From an uncultured Fibrobacter sp. (lineage in GTDB: Bacteria; Fibrobacterota; Fibrobacteria; Fibrobacterales; Fibrobacteraceae): a DNA stretch of 49,999 nt. The stretch covers positions 1-49,999 of the forward strand of contig CAKUXP010000023.1 of assembly GCA_934700345.1 (NCBI GenBank), written 5' to 3'. Below, piece after piece: positions 35,450 to 43,292 of the stretch. The notes below the pieces were generated by a model. The model searched no databases. It saw nothing but the letters and a program-made list of their open reading frames with translations, and had not been told where the DNA came from. The position numbers and the translations under genes are program-made. How positions within the stretch are numbered: the first letter of the stretch is position 1; each line of letters opens with the position of its first letter.

Positions 35450-36072
35450 AAAAAGTTCTCGGAATTTTTCTCGCTCTCCTTGCGGAACTTTCGGCAAGCG
35501 ACATTTCCGATTCGGCAAGAACGCTTCGGATTTCCTCATGGCCAATCGGCGCGGAACTCTACCTAGGCAACCGTCCCGGTTCGTTTGTACGAAAATCTCC
35601 CATCAAAAGTCCTCACGAGATTCGCCTTGGAAACTCCGATACAACCGTCCGCGTCACCCTCTTCAAGCCCGGCTATTCCGACACGACTCTCGACATCCGC
35701 GTTTCCGCTTTCCCGCAAAACTTCACCTGGATTGAACTTGAAGAAGCCGACCTAGACCGGATTGAATCGCAAGAAAAAATCCTGGACCGCCGAAAGGACC
35801 GCCAGATAGGAAAAATCCTTTTTGTTTCAAGCCTCCTTCCGCTTTCCCTCAGCGGGACATTTGCGGCTCTTTCCCAAATCCGCTTCCAGGACGCCGACCG
35901 GGCAAGGGAGAAAATCGAAAAGAGCGTCATCCGCAAAGGCGAAAGATATCGCACATTCGAAAAAGAATTTTCCGATGCGAAAAAAAGCGGAAAGGATTTT
36001 CGGACTGCAGCCGCGGTATCGATCGGGTTTAGCGCGCTGTTTCTCGTTTCCGCCGTCATCTTCTACTTTTAA
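35446..36072 (+). CDS. Small PEGA-domain protein with C-terminal membrane hairpin
   Basis: 208 aa from the ATG overlapping the preceding stop. A signal peptide (VLGIFLALLAELSAS) is followed by a PEGA-like module at about 27-90 (LRISSWPIGAELYLGNRPG ... VTLFKPGYSDTTLDI). The PEGA consensus P-x-G-A is present as PIGAELYL. After a charged helix come two hydrophobic helices (ILFVSSLLPLSLSGTFAAL and AAVSIGFSALFLVSAVIFYF) separated by about 45 charged residues. The same terminal hairpin ends the next protein and the 3883-6237 product. PEGA modules bind surface structures; the ligand is unknown. Confidence 0.75.
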   Translation: MKKVLGIFLALLAELSASDISDSARTLRISSWPIGAELYLGNRPGSFVRKSPIKSPHEIRLGNSDTTVRVTLFKPGYSDTTLDIRVSAFPQNFTWIELEEADLDRIESQEKILDRRKDRQIGKILFVSSLLPLSLSGTFAALSQIRFQDADRAREKIEKSVIRKGERYRTFEKEFSDAKKSGKDFRTAAAVSIGFSALFLVSAVIFYF

Positions 36073-36080
36073 GTTTCGCC

Positions 36081-37589
36081 ATGAAAAAAATATCCGCCAT
36101 CCTGTTTTTCGTTTTTTCAGGCCTCGCCACCGGGGAATTTCGCCACGGCTTCCCGCTCTCGGTCACGCTCGTCTCGGGAATTTCCCAGCGGGCGGAATAT
36201 CTGGGAAGCTCGGGCGATACGCTCTTTCTCGGCGGTTTCGTCGCCGACACGTTCACCGTTGTCAAACTACAGCGGGAGAGAATCCTGTCGCTTGCAGATT
36301 CCGCAGGAACCCCCTTGACTTTTGCCGAAGCGGATTCGATTTTCCAGGCAAACCGGACCTCGGATTCCCTATCCGCAAATTCTCCCGAAAATGTTCAGGA
36401 CCTTTCCGGAAAAGTCCTAGTATTCCCTATCTTCCGTCGCGCCATTGATTCCGCCCTCGCCGAACGGCTCTACGACCTGGAATTTCAGGTTCTCAAGGAA
36501 TCGGGGGAGCGCGTACTGAAGGTTTCGGCAAGCGATTTTCCCAAATGCCAGGATTCCCCCTGTATCGCACGCGATGCGAAAGAACGCGGAGCTATCGCCG
36601 TGTGGACATCGGAAATCAGGCCGGCAAGGCACCAGGACAGTCTCGACATCCTTCTTCACCGTTTCCTTCTCGAAAGCAAGTCCCAAAGTTCGGAACGCCT
36701 TACCGTTTCATCTAGGCTTGCGACCGGGGAACTTCTCGCCGAGAACCGCTTTCTCGCCCTGGTCCAAAAAGTCCAAGGAACCTACCGGGAGCCTCCCCAA
36801 AAGAAATCATCAAAAAGTTTCATTTTCGTGGAAACATACCCGGAAGGCGCAAACCTTTCGCGCAAAGGCGAAGATGTCATCTGCCAGACGCCATGCGCAT
36901 TTGCCGTCGCAGACACGGGCAAGGTAGAACTCGAAGCTTACTGGAATGTCGAAAAGACGCTATGGGCGAACAAAGCGACAGTCCGACCGATTCCCGGAGA
37001 CACGACAAAAATCAACATGCACCTCAAGCGTGTCAAACCGGAAGTGGAAATTCGAACAATCCCGTCCGGCGCAAAGATATTCTACGAGACCGAAATCTCC
37101 CCTAGTTCCCGCCCCATCGGGAAAACCCCCAAGACGCTCTTCTCCGAAGAACCGGGACCGGCAAGCATCCATCTCTGGAAAGAGGGGTTCCGGGATTCCG
37201 TCGTCGAGTTCTATGTCAACGCGACCACCAGGACACAGCTCGAAATCCAGCTTTCCCCGCTCGCGACAGACGAAGAGCGTAAAGCCCAGGCAGTCTTCGA
37301 GACCGTCCAGAAGCGTATTTTCTGGGGACATCTCGCCCTCGGAACAGCCATCGCTCCCGCAATCGCCGGAGGGATTCTCCTCTACATCGCCGAAAAGGAC
37401 CGCGACAAGGCAAAATCCATCAAGAAGGAACTGGACATGCCGAGTTCCGGCGGCGGAAAGAACTTCCAGACATTGCTCGACAGGAACCACCGCTACGCAG
37501 ACCGGGCCAAGACGGAACGCTATGTGGGGACGGGATTTCTCGTCCTCGCCGGCGGTCTTTTGGCCGCGGGAGTGGTCCTTTCCTTCTAG
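36081..37589 (+). CDS. PEGA-domain protein with C-terminal membrane hairpin
   Basis: 502 aa. A signal peptide (ISAILFFVFSGLATG) precedes an N-terminal region (about 20-75) with a GDTLFLGGFVADTFTVVKL beta stretch, a middle domain with CQDSPCIARDAKERGAIAVW resembling periplasmic TolB-N/CsgG-type folds that handle D-SPC-x-x-RD loops, then two PEGA-like modules (FVETYPEGANLSRKGEDVIC and IRTIPSGAKIFYE). The C-terminus has two hydrophobic helices flanking a charged 60-residue stretch and ends in GVVLSF. It is last in the operon, 8 nt after the previous stop. It may sense or anchor envelope structures; function is unknown. Confidence 0.72.
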   Translation: MKKISAILFFVFSGLATGEFRHGFPLSVTLVSGISQRAEYLGSSGDTLFLGGFVADTFTVVKLQRERILSLADSAGTPLTFAEADSIFQANRTSDSLSANSPENVQDLSGKVLVFPIFRRAIDSALAERLYDLEFQVLKESGERVLKVSASDFPKCQDSPCIARDAKERGAIAVWTSEIRPARHQDSLDILLHRFLLESKSQSSERLTVSSRLATGELLAENRFLALVQKVQGTYREPPQKKSSKSFIFVETYPEGANLSRKGEDVICQTPCAFAVADTGKVELEAYWNVEKTLWANKATVRPIPGDTTKINMHLKRVKPEVEIRTIPSGAKIFYETEISPSSRPIGKTPKTLFSEEPGPASIHLWKEGFRDSVVEFYVNATTRTQLEIQLSPLATDEERKAQAVFETVQKRIFWGHLALGTAIAPAIAGGILLYIAEKDRDKAKSIKKELDMPSSGGGKNFQTLLDRNHRYADRAKTERYVGTGFLVLAGGLLAAGVVLSF

Positions 37590-37648
37590 GACCGGCTTTT
37601 TGCGCTTATTTTAGCGTTATCGCCGAGACACTTTGGATATCAAGAAAC

Positions 37649-37661
37649 TAAATTATAGCCG
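37649..37661 (+). promoter_or_regulatory. Leaderless-type TAAATT box before the 37662 gene
   Basis: TAAATT (37649-37654) lies 7 nt before the ATG at 37662, without a Shine-Dalgarno sequence. Confidence 0.4.
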
Positions 37662-39209
37662 ATGCGTAAATTTCTGATTTTACTCCTTGCCGCTACTTCC
37701 GCGTTCGCTGCCGACTTTGAACGTTCCAATTGGCATACCCAGACATTTTTCCAGGTTGAACCCTACACGCCCATTTCGTTTGAAGGCGAAGGACAGCTCC
37801 TGACAGAAAAGATCGACGAAGACGTGCTCACCGTGCCGATGTCGCTCGGTTTTCTCTTCAGCCCGCTTTTCACGCCGCTCTACAAGGCGGATTTGCCGTT
37901 TACCGTCTGGCTCGGCGCCGAATTTGGCGAATTCCAGTTCGGCGAAATATCTTCGGGAAAGGATTACCGATTTAACGGGCAGGAATACAAGGGTGACGGC
38001 AACACGCTCTCCTTCATGTCGTTCAATCCAGCGGGTCTCTTCGGCTTTTCCGTAAACCTGGTAGGCAACCTCGACCTGCGCGTCCTCGGCGGAGTGGGAA
38101 TGCGCTACTACCGCTTCGAAAGCAAGGAAACCAGAACTACCAAAACGCACTCGGAAACGTCGATGAGCTACTTCGTCTCCGGAGGTCTCGAATACCGTCT
38201 TCTCGAACTTTTCAAGGACGGCGATCTCAAGATCGGTCTGCATGTCAAGAAAGATTTCAGCAAGTTCGAAAATGTCGAAGCCGTTCCCCGCTTTTCAAGC
38301 GACAAGGGCGAAGATGCCGCGCTTTCCACACCCGGCGCCTACGCCGGGACCAAGTTCAAGAAAATCGAAACGAAACTTCCCGTCCGCATCGGGCTTGAAG
38401 TTTCCCTCGAATTCGGGCGCGAAAGCCGCCGCGACCGCAAAATGCGCTTCGCCCTGCGCAACCGAGACGCACAACTCCGCAACAACTCCGAAGTCAAGGA
38501 CACGCTTTCCGACTGGGACTGTATGGCTATCGAGCGGGACTACCGATTCTTCCTCGAAGACGGCTCGCTTCCCGACATGAGCGAAAAATACACCAAGGCC
38601 CAGTTCAACGACGTTCTCGAAAGCTACCTAGCCTTCTGCCACCCAGAAGATCTCGCAACCAAGGAACAGCTCTACAGCACACTCGATTCGAATAAGGTCC
38701 AGCTAAAGGAATACCAGGTTTCGCAGGAAGATTCCCGCTTTAAGCAGGTCATGGCGTCAAACGACCCGGAAATGCTCGAAATGTACCTGCAGTACTATCC
38801 CGATTCCCCGCACCGCGCAGAAATCGAAGCAAAACTCCAGATCGTCGGCGACTACCAGGTATTTAAAAAAGCCCAGGAAGCCAATTCCTTCAAGGCGTAC
38901 CTCGACTACCTGTCCGACTTCCCGAACGGCCAGTTCCGGAGCGAAGCCGAAGAATGCATCTTCCGGCTCGTGCAGGAAAGCAATCGTGTCAAGGACTACC
39001 AGATCTACCTGAAACGGTTCCCGAACGGACGCTTTGAAAGCGAAGCGCGCCACGCCCTGCAGGAAATCCAGCGGACATCCGGCATCGAAACGCCAAAGCA
39101 GGAAATCCAGGCCCCCGACGAGCAGCCCACGGTAAGCAAGTCGAAGAAATCCAAGGCGAAATCCAAGGCCAAGGCGAAAAAGTCCAAGAAAAAATCCAAA
39201 AGGAAATAA
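37662..39209 (+). CDS. Outer-membrane barrel-like protein with helical repeats and lysine-rich tail
   Basis: 515 aa. After a signal peptide (LLLAATSAFAADF), residues about 20-265 look like an outer-membrane barrel (alternating strands such as LPFTVWLGAEFGEFQFG, LDLRVLGGVGMRYYRF, PVRIGLEVSLEFGRES). Residues about 365-465 contain three TPR-like repeats with the motif YL-x6-P-x-G/S-x3-EAE (YLQYYPDSPHRAEIEAKL, YLDYLSDFPNGQFRSEAEE, YLKRFPNGRFESEARHAL), the kind that mediates periplasmic contacts. The last 25 residues are almost only Lys, Ser and Ala, histone H1-like, perhaps binding an anionic polymer. It may be associated with the preceding PEGA operon, but it has its own promoter-like box. Confidence 0.72.
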   Translation: MRKFLILLLAATSAFAADFERSNWHTQTFFQVEPYTPISFEGEGQLLTEKIDEDVLTVPMSLGFLFSPLFTPLYKADLPFTVWLGAEFGEFQFGEISSGKDYRFNGQEYKGDGNTLSFMSFNPAGLFGFSVNLVGNLDLRVLGGVGMRYYRFESKETRTTKTHSETSMSYFVSGGLEYRLLELFKDGDLKIGLHVKKDFSKFENVEAVPRFSSDKGEDAALSTPGAYAGTKFKKIETKLPVRIGLEVSLEFGRESRRDRKMRFALRNRDAQLRNNSEVKDTLSDWDCMAIERDYRFFLEDGSLPDMSEKYTKAQFNDVLESYLAFCHPEDLATKEQLYSTLDSNKVQLKEYQVSQEDSRFKQVMASNDPEMLEMYLQYYPDSPHRAEIEAKLQIVGDYQVFKKAQEANSFKAYLDYLSDFPNGQFRSEAEECIFRLVQESNRVKDYQIYLKRFPNGRFESEARHALQEIQRTSGIETPKQEIQAPDEQPTVSKSKKSKAKSKAKAKKSKKKSKRK

Positions 39210-39226
39210 CGTTTTCTCGCGGGCAA

Positions 39227-39238
39227 TACCTTTTGTCC
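39227..39238 (+). promoter_or_regulatory. Leaderless-type TACCTT box before the 39239 gene
   Basis: TACCTT (39227-39232) lies 6 nt before the ATG at 39239. The ATG rather than the upstream TTG is taken as the start because of this spacing. Confidence 0.4.
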
Positions 39239-40819
39239 ATGGCAGAAATTTCCTACAGAAAGATCCAGATCGAAGATAAACCTCTCTTCGAAAAATACCT
39301 GTCCCAAGCGAATCGCCAATGTGCGGATTACGCATTCGCTAATCTATTCGCCTGGTCAAGATTTTACGATACGCTTTGGATCGAACGGGAGGGCTTTCTC
39401 GTCATCCGTTTTCGAATCGCCGGATCCGAGAAATGGGCCTATCTTGAACCGCTCGGTTCGGGCGATATCCAAAAGGCACTGGAATTTATCAGGCAAGAAG
39501 CAAAGAAAATGGGTGAGCCTCTGCGCTTTTTCTCGCTTTCCAAGGAATTCCTGGAACGCGCAAAAGCCATTTTCGCATTCAAGCAGCTCCGCTTTTACAC
39601 GAACCGCGATTTCGGAAATTACATCTACCCGAGAATCCAGCTAGCGGAACTCGCCGGAAAAAAATTTCACTCCAAACGAAACCATATCGAGAAATTCGAG
39701 AAGCTCTACCCTGAATTTCGGTTCAAGGAAATTTCCCCGCGAAAAGACCTCCCAGCAATCAAACAACTTCTCGACAAATGGATTCATTCGCAGGAAAGAA
39801 TCACGACGACCATCTTAGAAGAAAAGGCGATGATCGAAAAGGCGCTCGCCTACTACGAGGAACTCGGGCTTTTCGGCATCATCCTCCTAATCGGGGACAC
39901 TCCCGTAGCCTTTTCGTTCGGCTCCCGGATTACCCCCGACACATTTTGCGTCCATATCGAAAAGGCGGACATGTCCTACGAAGGCGCGTATGCGATGATC
40001 AATCGACTGATGGCAAAATCCCTGCCGGAAAAAATCCGGAATATCAACCGGGAAGAAGACATGGGCATCCCGGGACTCCGCAAGGCAAAACTGTCCTATC
40101 ATCCGGAAACCATCACCGAGGAATACTTCGCCTACGACAACAAATCCGTCGAAGCGGACATCTGGAAACTCTGGCAAAAAAGCTTTCCCTCAGACGATAA
40201 CGAATTCATGCAGGCTTTTCTCTACCCCTATTCAAACGGGAACACAAGAATTACCTTGTACGAAAACGGACAATTAGCCTCGATGCTGCATCTGTTCAAA
40301 ATGGAAAGTTCCTGGGGAAAAGTCGGATACATCTACGGGCTTGCCACCGACGAAGCGTTTCGGCGAAAAGGTTTCGCCGCAAGACTGATTGAAAATGCTC
40401 TCCGAAAGGCAAGAGACGCCGGAGAAACCCTCGTCTGGACCATTCCGGAAAACAGGAACTTTGGCGGTTGGAAAAGGTTCGGCTTCAGCGGGCTTCAAAG
40501 CGTGCCGCTTTCCTTTGAAACCGAGGATGGCTTTGCCTTCGGAGAAAACCCGAAAACGGACTTCGGCATTTTCCGCATTGTCGATATGCGCGCCCATCTG
40601 GAATGCTTCGCCCGGAAACATCCCGAACTTCAAACGACATTTTTCGTCGAAGACGCCTTATTTTCCGAAAACTCGGGAACCTATACGCTCGCATCCGGCA
40701 AATCTTCCTATGTTCCGAAGATTTCAGAAGTTCCCCGATACACGCCCAAAGATATCGCCACGCTATATCCGCCCACCCAAAGCGAAAGGCTCGTTTTCGT
40801 TGTTTCTGGACAACGCTAA
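39239..40819 (+). CDS. DUF2156 and GNAT N-acetyltransferase fusion protein
   Basis: 526 aa. The N-terminal 300 residues match DUF2156, the acyltransferase-like fold related to lysylphosphatidylglycerol synthase C-termini: ADYAFANLFAWSRFYDT, FHSKRNHIEKFEKLYPEF, LFGIILLIGDTPVAFSFGSR, FCVHIEKADMSYEGAYAMIN, NREEDMGIPGLRKAKLSYHP. Residues about 330-460 are a GNAT domain with the acetyl-CoA loop DEAFRRKGFAARLIENALRKA. Both halves are GNAT-fold; in other anaerobes related domains tend to be separate genes, so the fusion may join two transfer steps. Substrates are unknown. Soluble, cytoplasmic. Confidence 0.82.
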   Translation: MAEISYRKIQIEDKPLFEKYLSQANRQCADYAFANLFAWSRFYDTLWIEREGFLVIRFRIAGSEKWAYLEPLGSGDIQKALEFIRQEAKKMGEPLRFFSLSKEFLERAKAIFAFKQLRFYTNRDFGNYIYPRIQLAELAGKKFHSKRNHIEKFEKLYPEFRFKEISPRKDLPAIKQLLDKWIHSQERITTTILEEKAMIEKALAYYEELGLFGIILLIGDTPVAFSFGSRITPDTFCVHIEKADMSYEGAYAMINRLMAKSLPEKIRNINREEDMGIPGLRKAKLSYHPETITEEYFAYDNKSVEADIWKLWQKSFPSDDNEFMQAFLYPYSNGNTRITLYENGQLASMLHLFKMESSWGKVGYIYGLATDEAFRRKGFAARLIENALRKARDAGETLVWTIPENRNFGGWKRFGFSGLQSVPLSFETEDGFAFGENPKTDFGIFRIVDMRAHLECFARKHPELQTTFFVEDALFSENSGTYTLASGKSSYVPKISEVPRYTPKDIATLYPPTQSERLVFVVSGQR

Positions 40820-40854
40820 AACTTTTCTAAAGGATTCAGGCCTTCCTTTTTATC

Positions 40855-40866
40855 TACATTCGGGAT
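40855..40866 (+). promoter_or_regulatory. Leaderless-type TACATT box before the TIGR02147 gene
   Basis: TACATT (40855-40860) lies 6 nt before the ATG at 40867, with no Shine-Dalgarno sequence in between. Confidence 0.45.
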
Positions 40867-41712
40867 ATGCAGTGCGCCCCACGCAAAGTCTTCGAATACC
40901 TAGATTACAGGAAATTTCTCAGCGACTACTACAAGTCGAAAAAAGCGGACAATCCCGCCTTTTCCCTGCGCGCATTCTCCGACAGGATCGGGTTCAAGGC
41001 CAAGGATTTCATCAGCCGCGTCATGCAAGGGACCAAGAACCTCTCGGCCCAGAGCATCCAAAAGATAGTCTCCGGTCTAAAGCTCGGCAAGCGCGAAGCG
41101 GCCTACTTTGAAAATCTGGTCTGGTTCAACCAGGCGGAATCCACCGAAGAAAAAAACAGCTGGTTCGAAAAGATGCAGAACGGGCTGAAAATCGTCAAGT
41201 TCGCCAAAGGGCAGCATCTGCTCGCCTTCTACCAATACCAGGTCTATTCCCACTGGCGGCACCTGGCAGTGCGGTCTCTCATCGGCATGAACGGCTTCCG
41301 GGGAGACTATTCCCTCCTCGCCAAATCCGTCCACCCGCATATTTCCGTCGAAGAAGCCCGGGAATCCGTCAAGCTCCTCGAAAACTGCCATCTCGTCAAA
41401 AAAAAGGAAGACGGTTCCTACATTTTGGTAAACAAGGACATCACTACGGGCGACAGTACGTCGAAAATCGCCTTGCGAGGCTTCCACCAGAAAAGTATCG
41501 CTCTCGGGGCAGATTCCATCGACAGGGATGCCCCCGGAATCCGAAACATTTCCGGCCTCACTCTCGGCATTTCCCAGTCAGGCTACGAAAAGATCGTGGA
41601 GCGCCTGAACGCATTCCGCAAGGAAATCGCCCAGATAGCCGACGAGGACGAAAAAGCGGACAAGGTTTACCAGCTAGAACTTTTGCTGTTCCCTATCGGC
41701 GGAAAGCTCTGA
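40867..41712 (+). CDS. TIGR02147 family protein (DUF4423), putative regulator
   Basis: 281 aa. It matches the TIGR02147 family, a paralogous family first noted in Fibrobacter succinogenes: VFEYLDYRKFLSDYYKSKK at the start, an HTH-like segment FSLRAFSDRIGFKAKDFISRVMQGTKNLS, then GLKLGKREAAYFENLVWFNQA, WRHLAVRSLIGM, and a C-terminal segment with RNISGLTLGISQSGYEKIVERL. No signal or membrane segment is present. The N-terminal HTH-like region suggests DNA binding and regulation, but targets are unknown. It is monocistronic with a leaderless-type box; the tRNA gene is convergent downstream. Confidence 0.9.
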   Translation: MQCAPRKVFEYLDYRKFLSDYYKSKKADNPAFSLRAFSDRIGFKAKDFISRVMQGTKNLSAQSIQKIVSGLKLGKREAAYFENLVWFNQAESTEEKNSWFEKMQNGLKIVKFAKGQHLLAFYQYQVYSHWRHLAVRSLIGMNGFRGDYSLLAKSVHPHISVEEARESVKLLENCHLVKKKEDGSYILVNKDITTGDSTSKIALRGFHQKSIALGADSIDRDAPGIRNISGLTLGISQSGYEKIVERLNAFRKEIAQIADEDEKADKVYQLELLLFPIGGKL

Positions 41713-41786
41713 TTTTCCAAGGCCGATTTTCCGGCAATTCGATTCTGTTTTCAAAGAAGCCTGGTTTTATCCGGTGAAACTTCCCG

Positions 41787-41830
41787 GATTAAAAGAAAAA
41801 GGGGCGTTTTCTTCTTGAAAACGCCCCTTT
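41787..41830 (-). terminator. Terminator of tRNA-Lys (also usable by the TIGR02147 gene)
   Basis: A 14-bp stem (41798-41811 with 41817-41830, AAAGGGGCGTTTTC) with a 5-nt loop lies 2 nt past the tRNA 3' end. On the minus strand it is followed by TTTTTCTTTT, a good termination tail. Confidence 0.88.
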
Positions 41831-41832
41831 CG

Positions 41833-41905
<73 letters not shown>

Positions 41906-41925
41906 AAGTCTTATCGACGGGTCCA

Positions 41926-41954
41926 ATTATAAAAATTCCCGTTCGAAGTGTCAA
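41926..41954 (-). promoter_or_regulatory. Perfect consensus promoter of tRNA-Lys
   Basis: TTGACA (41949-41954), a 17-nt spacer and TATAAT (41926-41931) on the minus strand, 20 nt before the tRNA 5' end. Perfect hexamers and spacing suit a strongly expressed stable RNA and show that the organism also uses canonical sigma70 boxes. Confidence 0.92.
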
Positions 41955-42045
41955 GGGGTTTTCTTCAAAAAAAATGATTTATTCCATAAAGCGGACAAAC
42001 TCCCGCCACCCTCCCCCGGCAAAGGATTTCAAAGCCCTCAATTTC

Positions 42046-42060
42046 TATATTTCCGCCCAC
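42046..42060 (+). promoter_or_regulatory. TATATT box before the 42061 gene
   Basis: TATATT (42046-42051) lies 9 nt before the ATG at 42061, without a Shine-Dalgarno sequence. Confidence 0.4.
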
Positions 42061-42393
42061 ATGTCGCCTTTCAAAAAAATTCTTTCGCTTCTCGTAGCCT
42101 GCGCAGCGTACATCGGGGCAGAAGGCACAGTCGAATTCCAGCGGTTTTCGGCAGTTCCCGTTCTAGGCTACACCGAAGAGACGGAACTCCAATGCGGAGC
42201 GATGATACTTCTCTTTCTAAAACCGGACAAAGAAGGGGAAAAAATCCCGGAAATAGGATTTACCGCTTACGGCTCCTCCCGCGGACAACTCCAGATCGTT
42301 CTCGAACCGTTTCTCTATCTGTACCATGACAAAATCAGTCTCTGGTTTGACCTGGAATACCAGGATGAGCTTCGGGCTTTTCTCGAAACCTGA
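42061..42393 (+). CDS. Short exported protein, probably a truncated surface-antigen (D15/BamA-like) barrel
   Basis: 110 aa from the ATG that opens a signal peptide (ILSLLVACAAYIGAEG). The mature part (PVLGYTEETELQCGAMILLF, FTAYGSSRGQLQIVLEPFLYLY, SLWFDLEYQDE) resembles the first strands of small BamA/TamA-type surface-antigen barrels, which start P-x-x-x-Y-x-P/E-E-T and continue with Q-x-x-x-x-x-P-E/F-x-Y-L. Those barrels normally run to 300-400 aa; here a stop comes after three strands and xerC starts 5 nt later. It is therefore probably a truncated gene that keeps its promoter, now serving xerC. A genuine small exported protein is possible. Confidence 0.55.
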   Translation: MSPFKKILSLLVACAAYIGAEGTVEFQRFSAVPVLGYTEETELQCGAMILLFLKPDKEGEKIPEIGFTAYGSSRGQLQIVLEPFLYLYHDKISLWFDLEYQDELRAFLET

Positions 42394-42398
42394 GTGCT

Positions 42399-43292
42399 AT
42401 GGAAAACGGCGAATGGCTCGATTCCTATCTTTCCTTCCTTGCGGTGGAACGCAATCTTTCCAATGCGACGATTCAAAGCTACGAGGAGGATCTTCGCCAC
42501 TTCATTTTTTGGGCGGATGACAGACACGCCAAGATTTCCGAGCTTTTGCCCGAGGAACTTGACGATTTTCTTTCGGAAGTTGCGAGCAAGGAAGAGTATA
42601 GCCCGACATCTGTCGCGAGACACTTTTCCAGTCTTCGGGGTTTTCTCAGGTATCTGCAAAGCGAAAAGGCGTTCCCCTATTCCACGGACAGCCTGCTCGC
42701 CCCGCCGCGAATCGGGCATTACCTGCCGGAATGTCTAACGCGGGAAGAAATCGACAGCGTCTTTGCCAAAATTGCGAACGAATCCAAGGCTCCGGAACGC
42801 GACACAGCCTTACTTGAACTTCTCTATTCCGAAGGACTTCGCATCGCCGAAGCGCTCGCGCTCCGCCTCCAAGATGTCGATCTGGACAACGAATGGATCA
42901 AGCCTATCGGCAAGGGGAACAAGCAAAGACTGGTACCGCTCGGGGAAAAGGCCAAAAGAAATCTCCGGCTGTGGATGCAAGGTCCGCGACTAGGGCTTTC
43001 CCCAAAAACGGACTCGGTCATCCTCAACTCACACGGAAAAAAAATGTCGCGGATGGGAGCCTGGAAACTGATCCAAAAATATACGGCGCACCTCGACAAG
43101 CATGTCACGCCACATACGTTCAGGCACTCATTTGCCACGCACTGTCTCGAAGCGGGAATGGACCTGCGCGTCTTGCAGGAACTGCTCGGACACGCCAATG
43201 TCACCACGACGCAAATCTACACCCACGTAAGCGGACAGACCATCCGGGAAGAACACCGGACATTCCATCCGCGAGAACAGGGCAAACGCTAG
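42399..43292 (+). CDS. xerC: Tyrosine recombinase, XerC-like
   Basis: 297 aa. The N-terminal SAM-like core-binding domain (FLAVERNLSNATIQSYEEDL ... PTSVARHFSSLRGFLRYLQ) and catalytic domain carry all active-site residues: Arg in LYSEGLRIAEALALRL, Lys in GKGNKQRLVPLG, His-x-x-Arg in HTFRHSFATHCLEAG, His in LLGHANVTTTQ and the nucleophile Tyr in IYTHVS. Length and the VLQELLGHANVTTTQIYTHV ending fit the housekeeping Xer recombinases that resolve chromosome dimers at dif. No dif-like site was recognised nearby. Its end overlaps the convergent purB by 4 bp. Confidence 0.92.
   Translation: MENGEWLDSYLSFLAVERNLSNATIQSYEEDLRHFIFWADDRHAKISELLPEELDDFLSEVASKEEYSPTSVARHFSSLRGFLRYLQSEKAFPYSTDSLLAPPRIGHYLPECLTREEIDSVFAKIANESKAPERDTALLELLYSEGLRIAEALALRLQDVDLDNEWIKPIGKGNKQRLVPLGEKAKRNLRLWMQGPRLGLSPKTDSVILNSHGKKMSRMGAWKLIQKYTAHLDKHVTPHTFRHSFATHCLEAGMDLRVLQELLGHANVTTTQIYTHVSGQTIREEHRTFHPREQGKR

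Noticed and set aside
42399..43292. xerC as the integrase of a mobile element
   Set aside because: Length and C-terminal motif fit housekeeping Xer proteins; although a tRNA gene lies 0.5 kb away, no duplicated tRNA 3' end was found.
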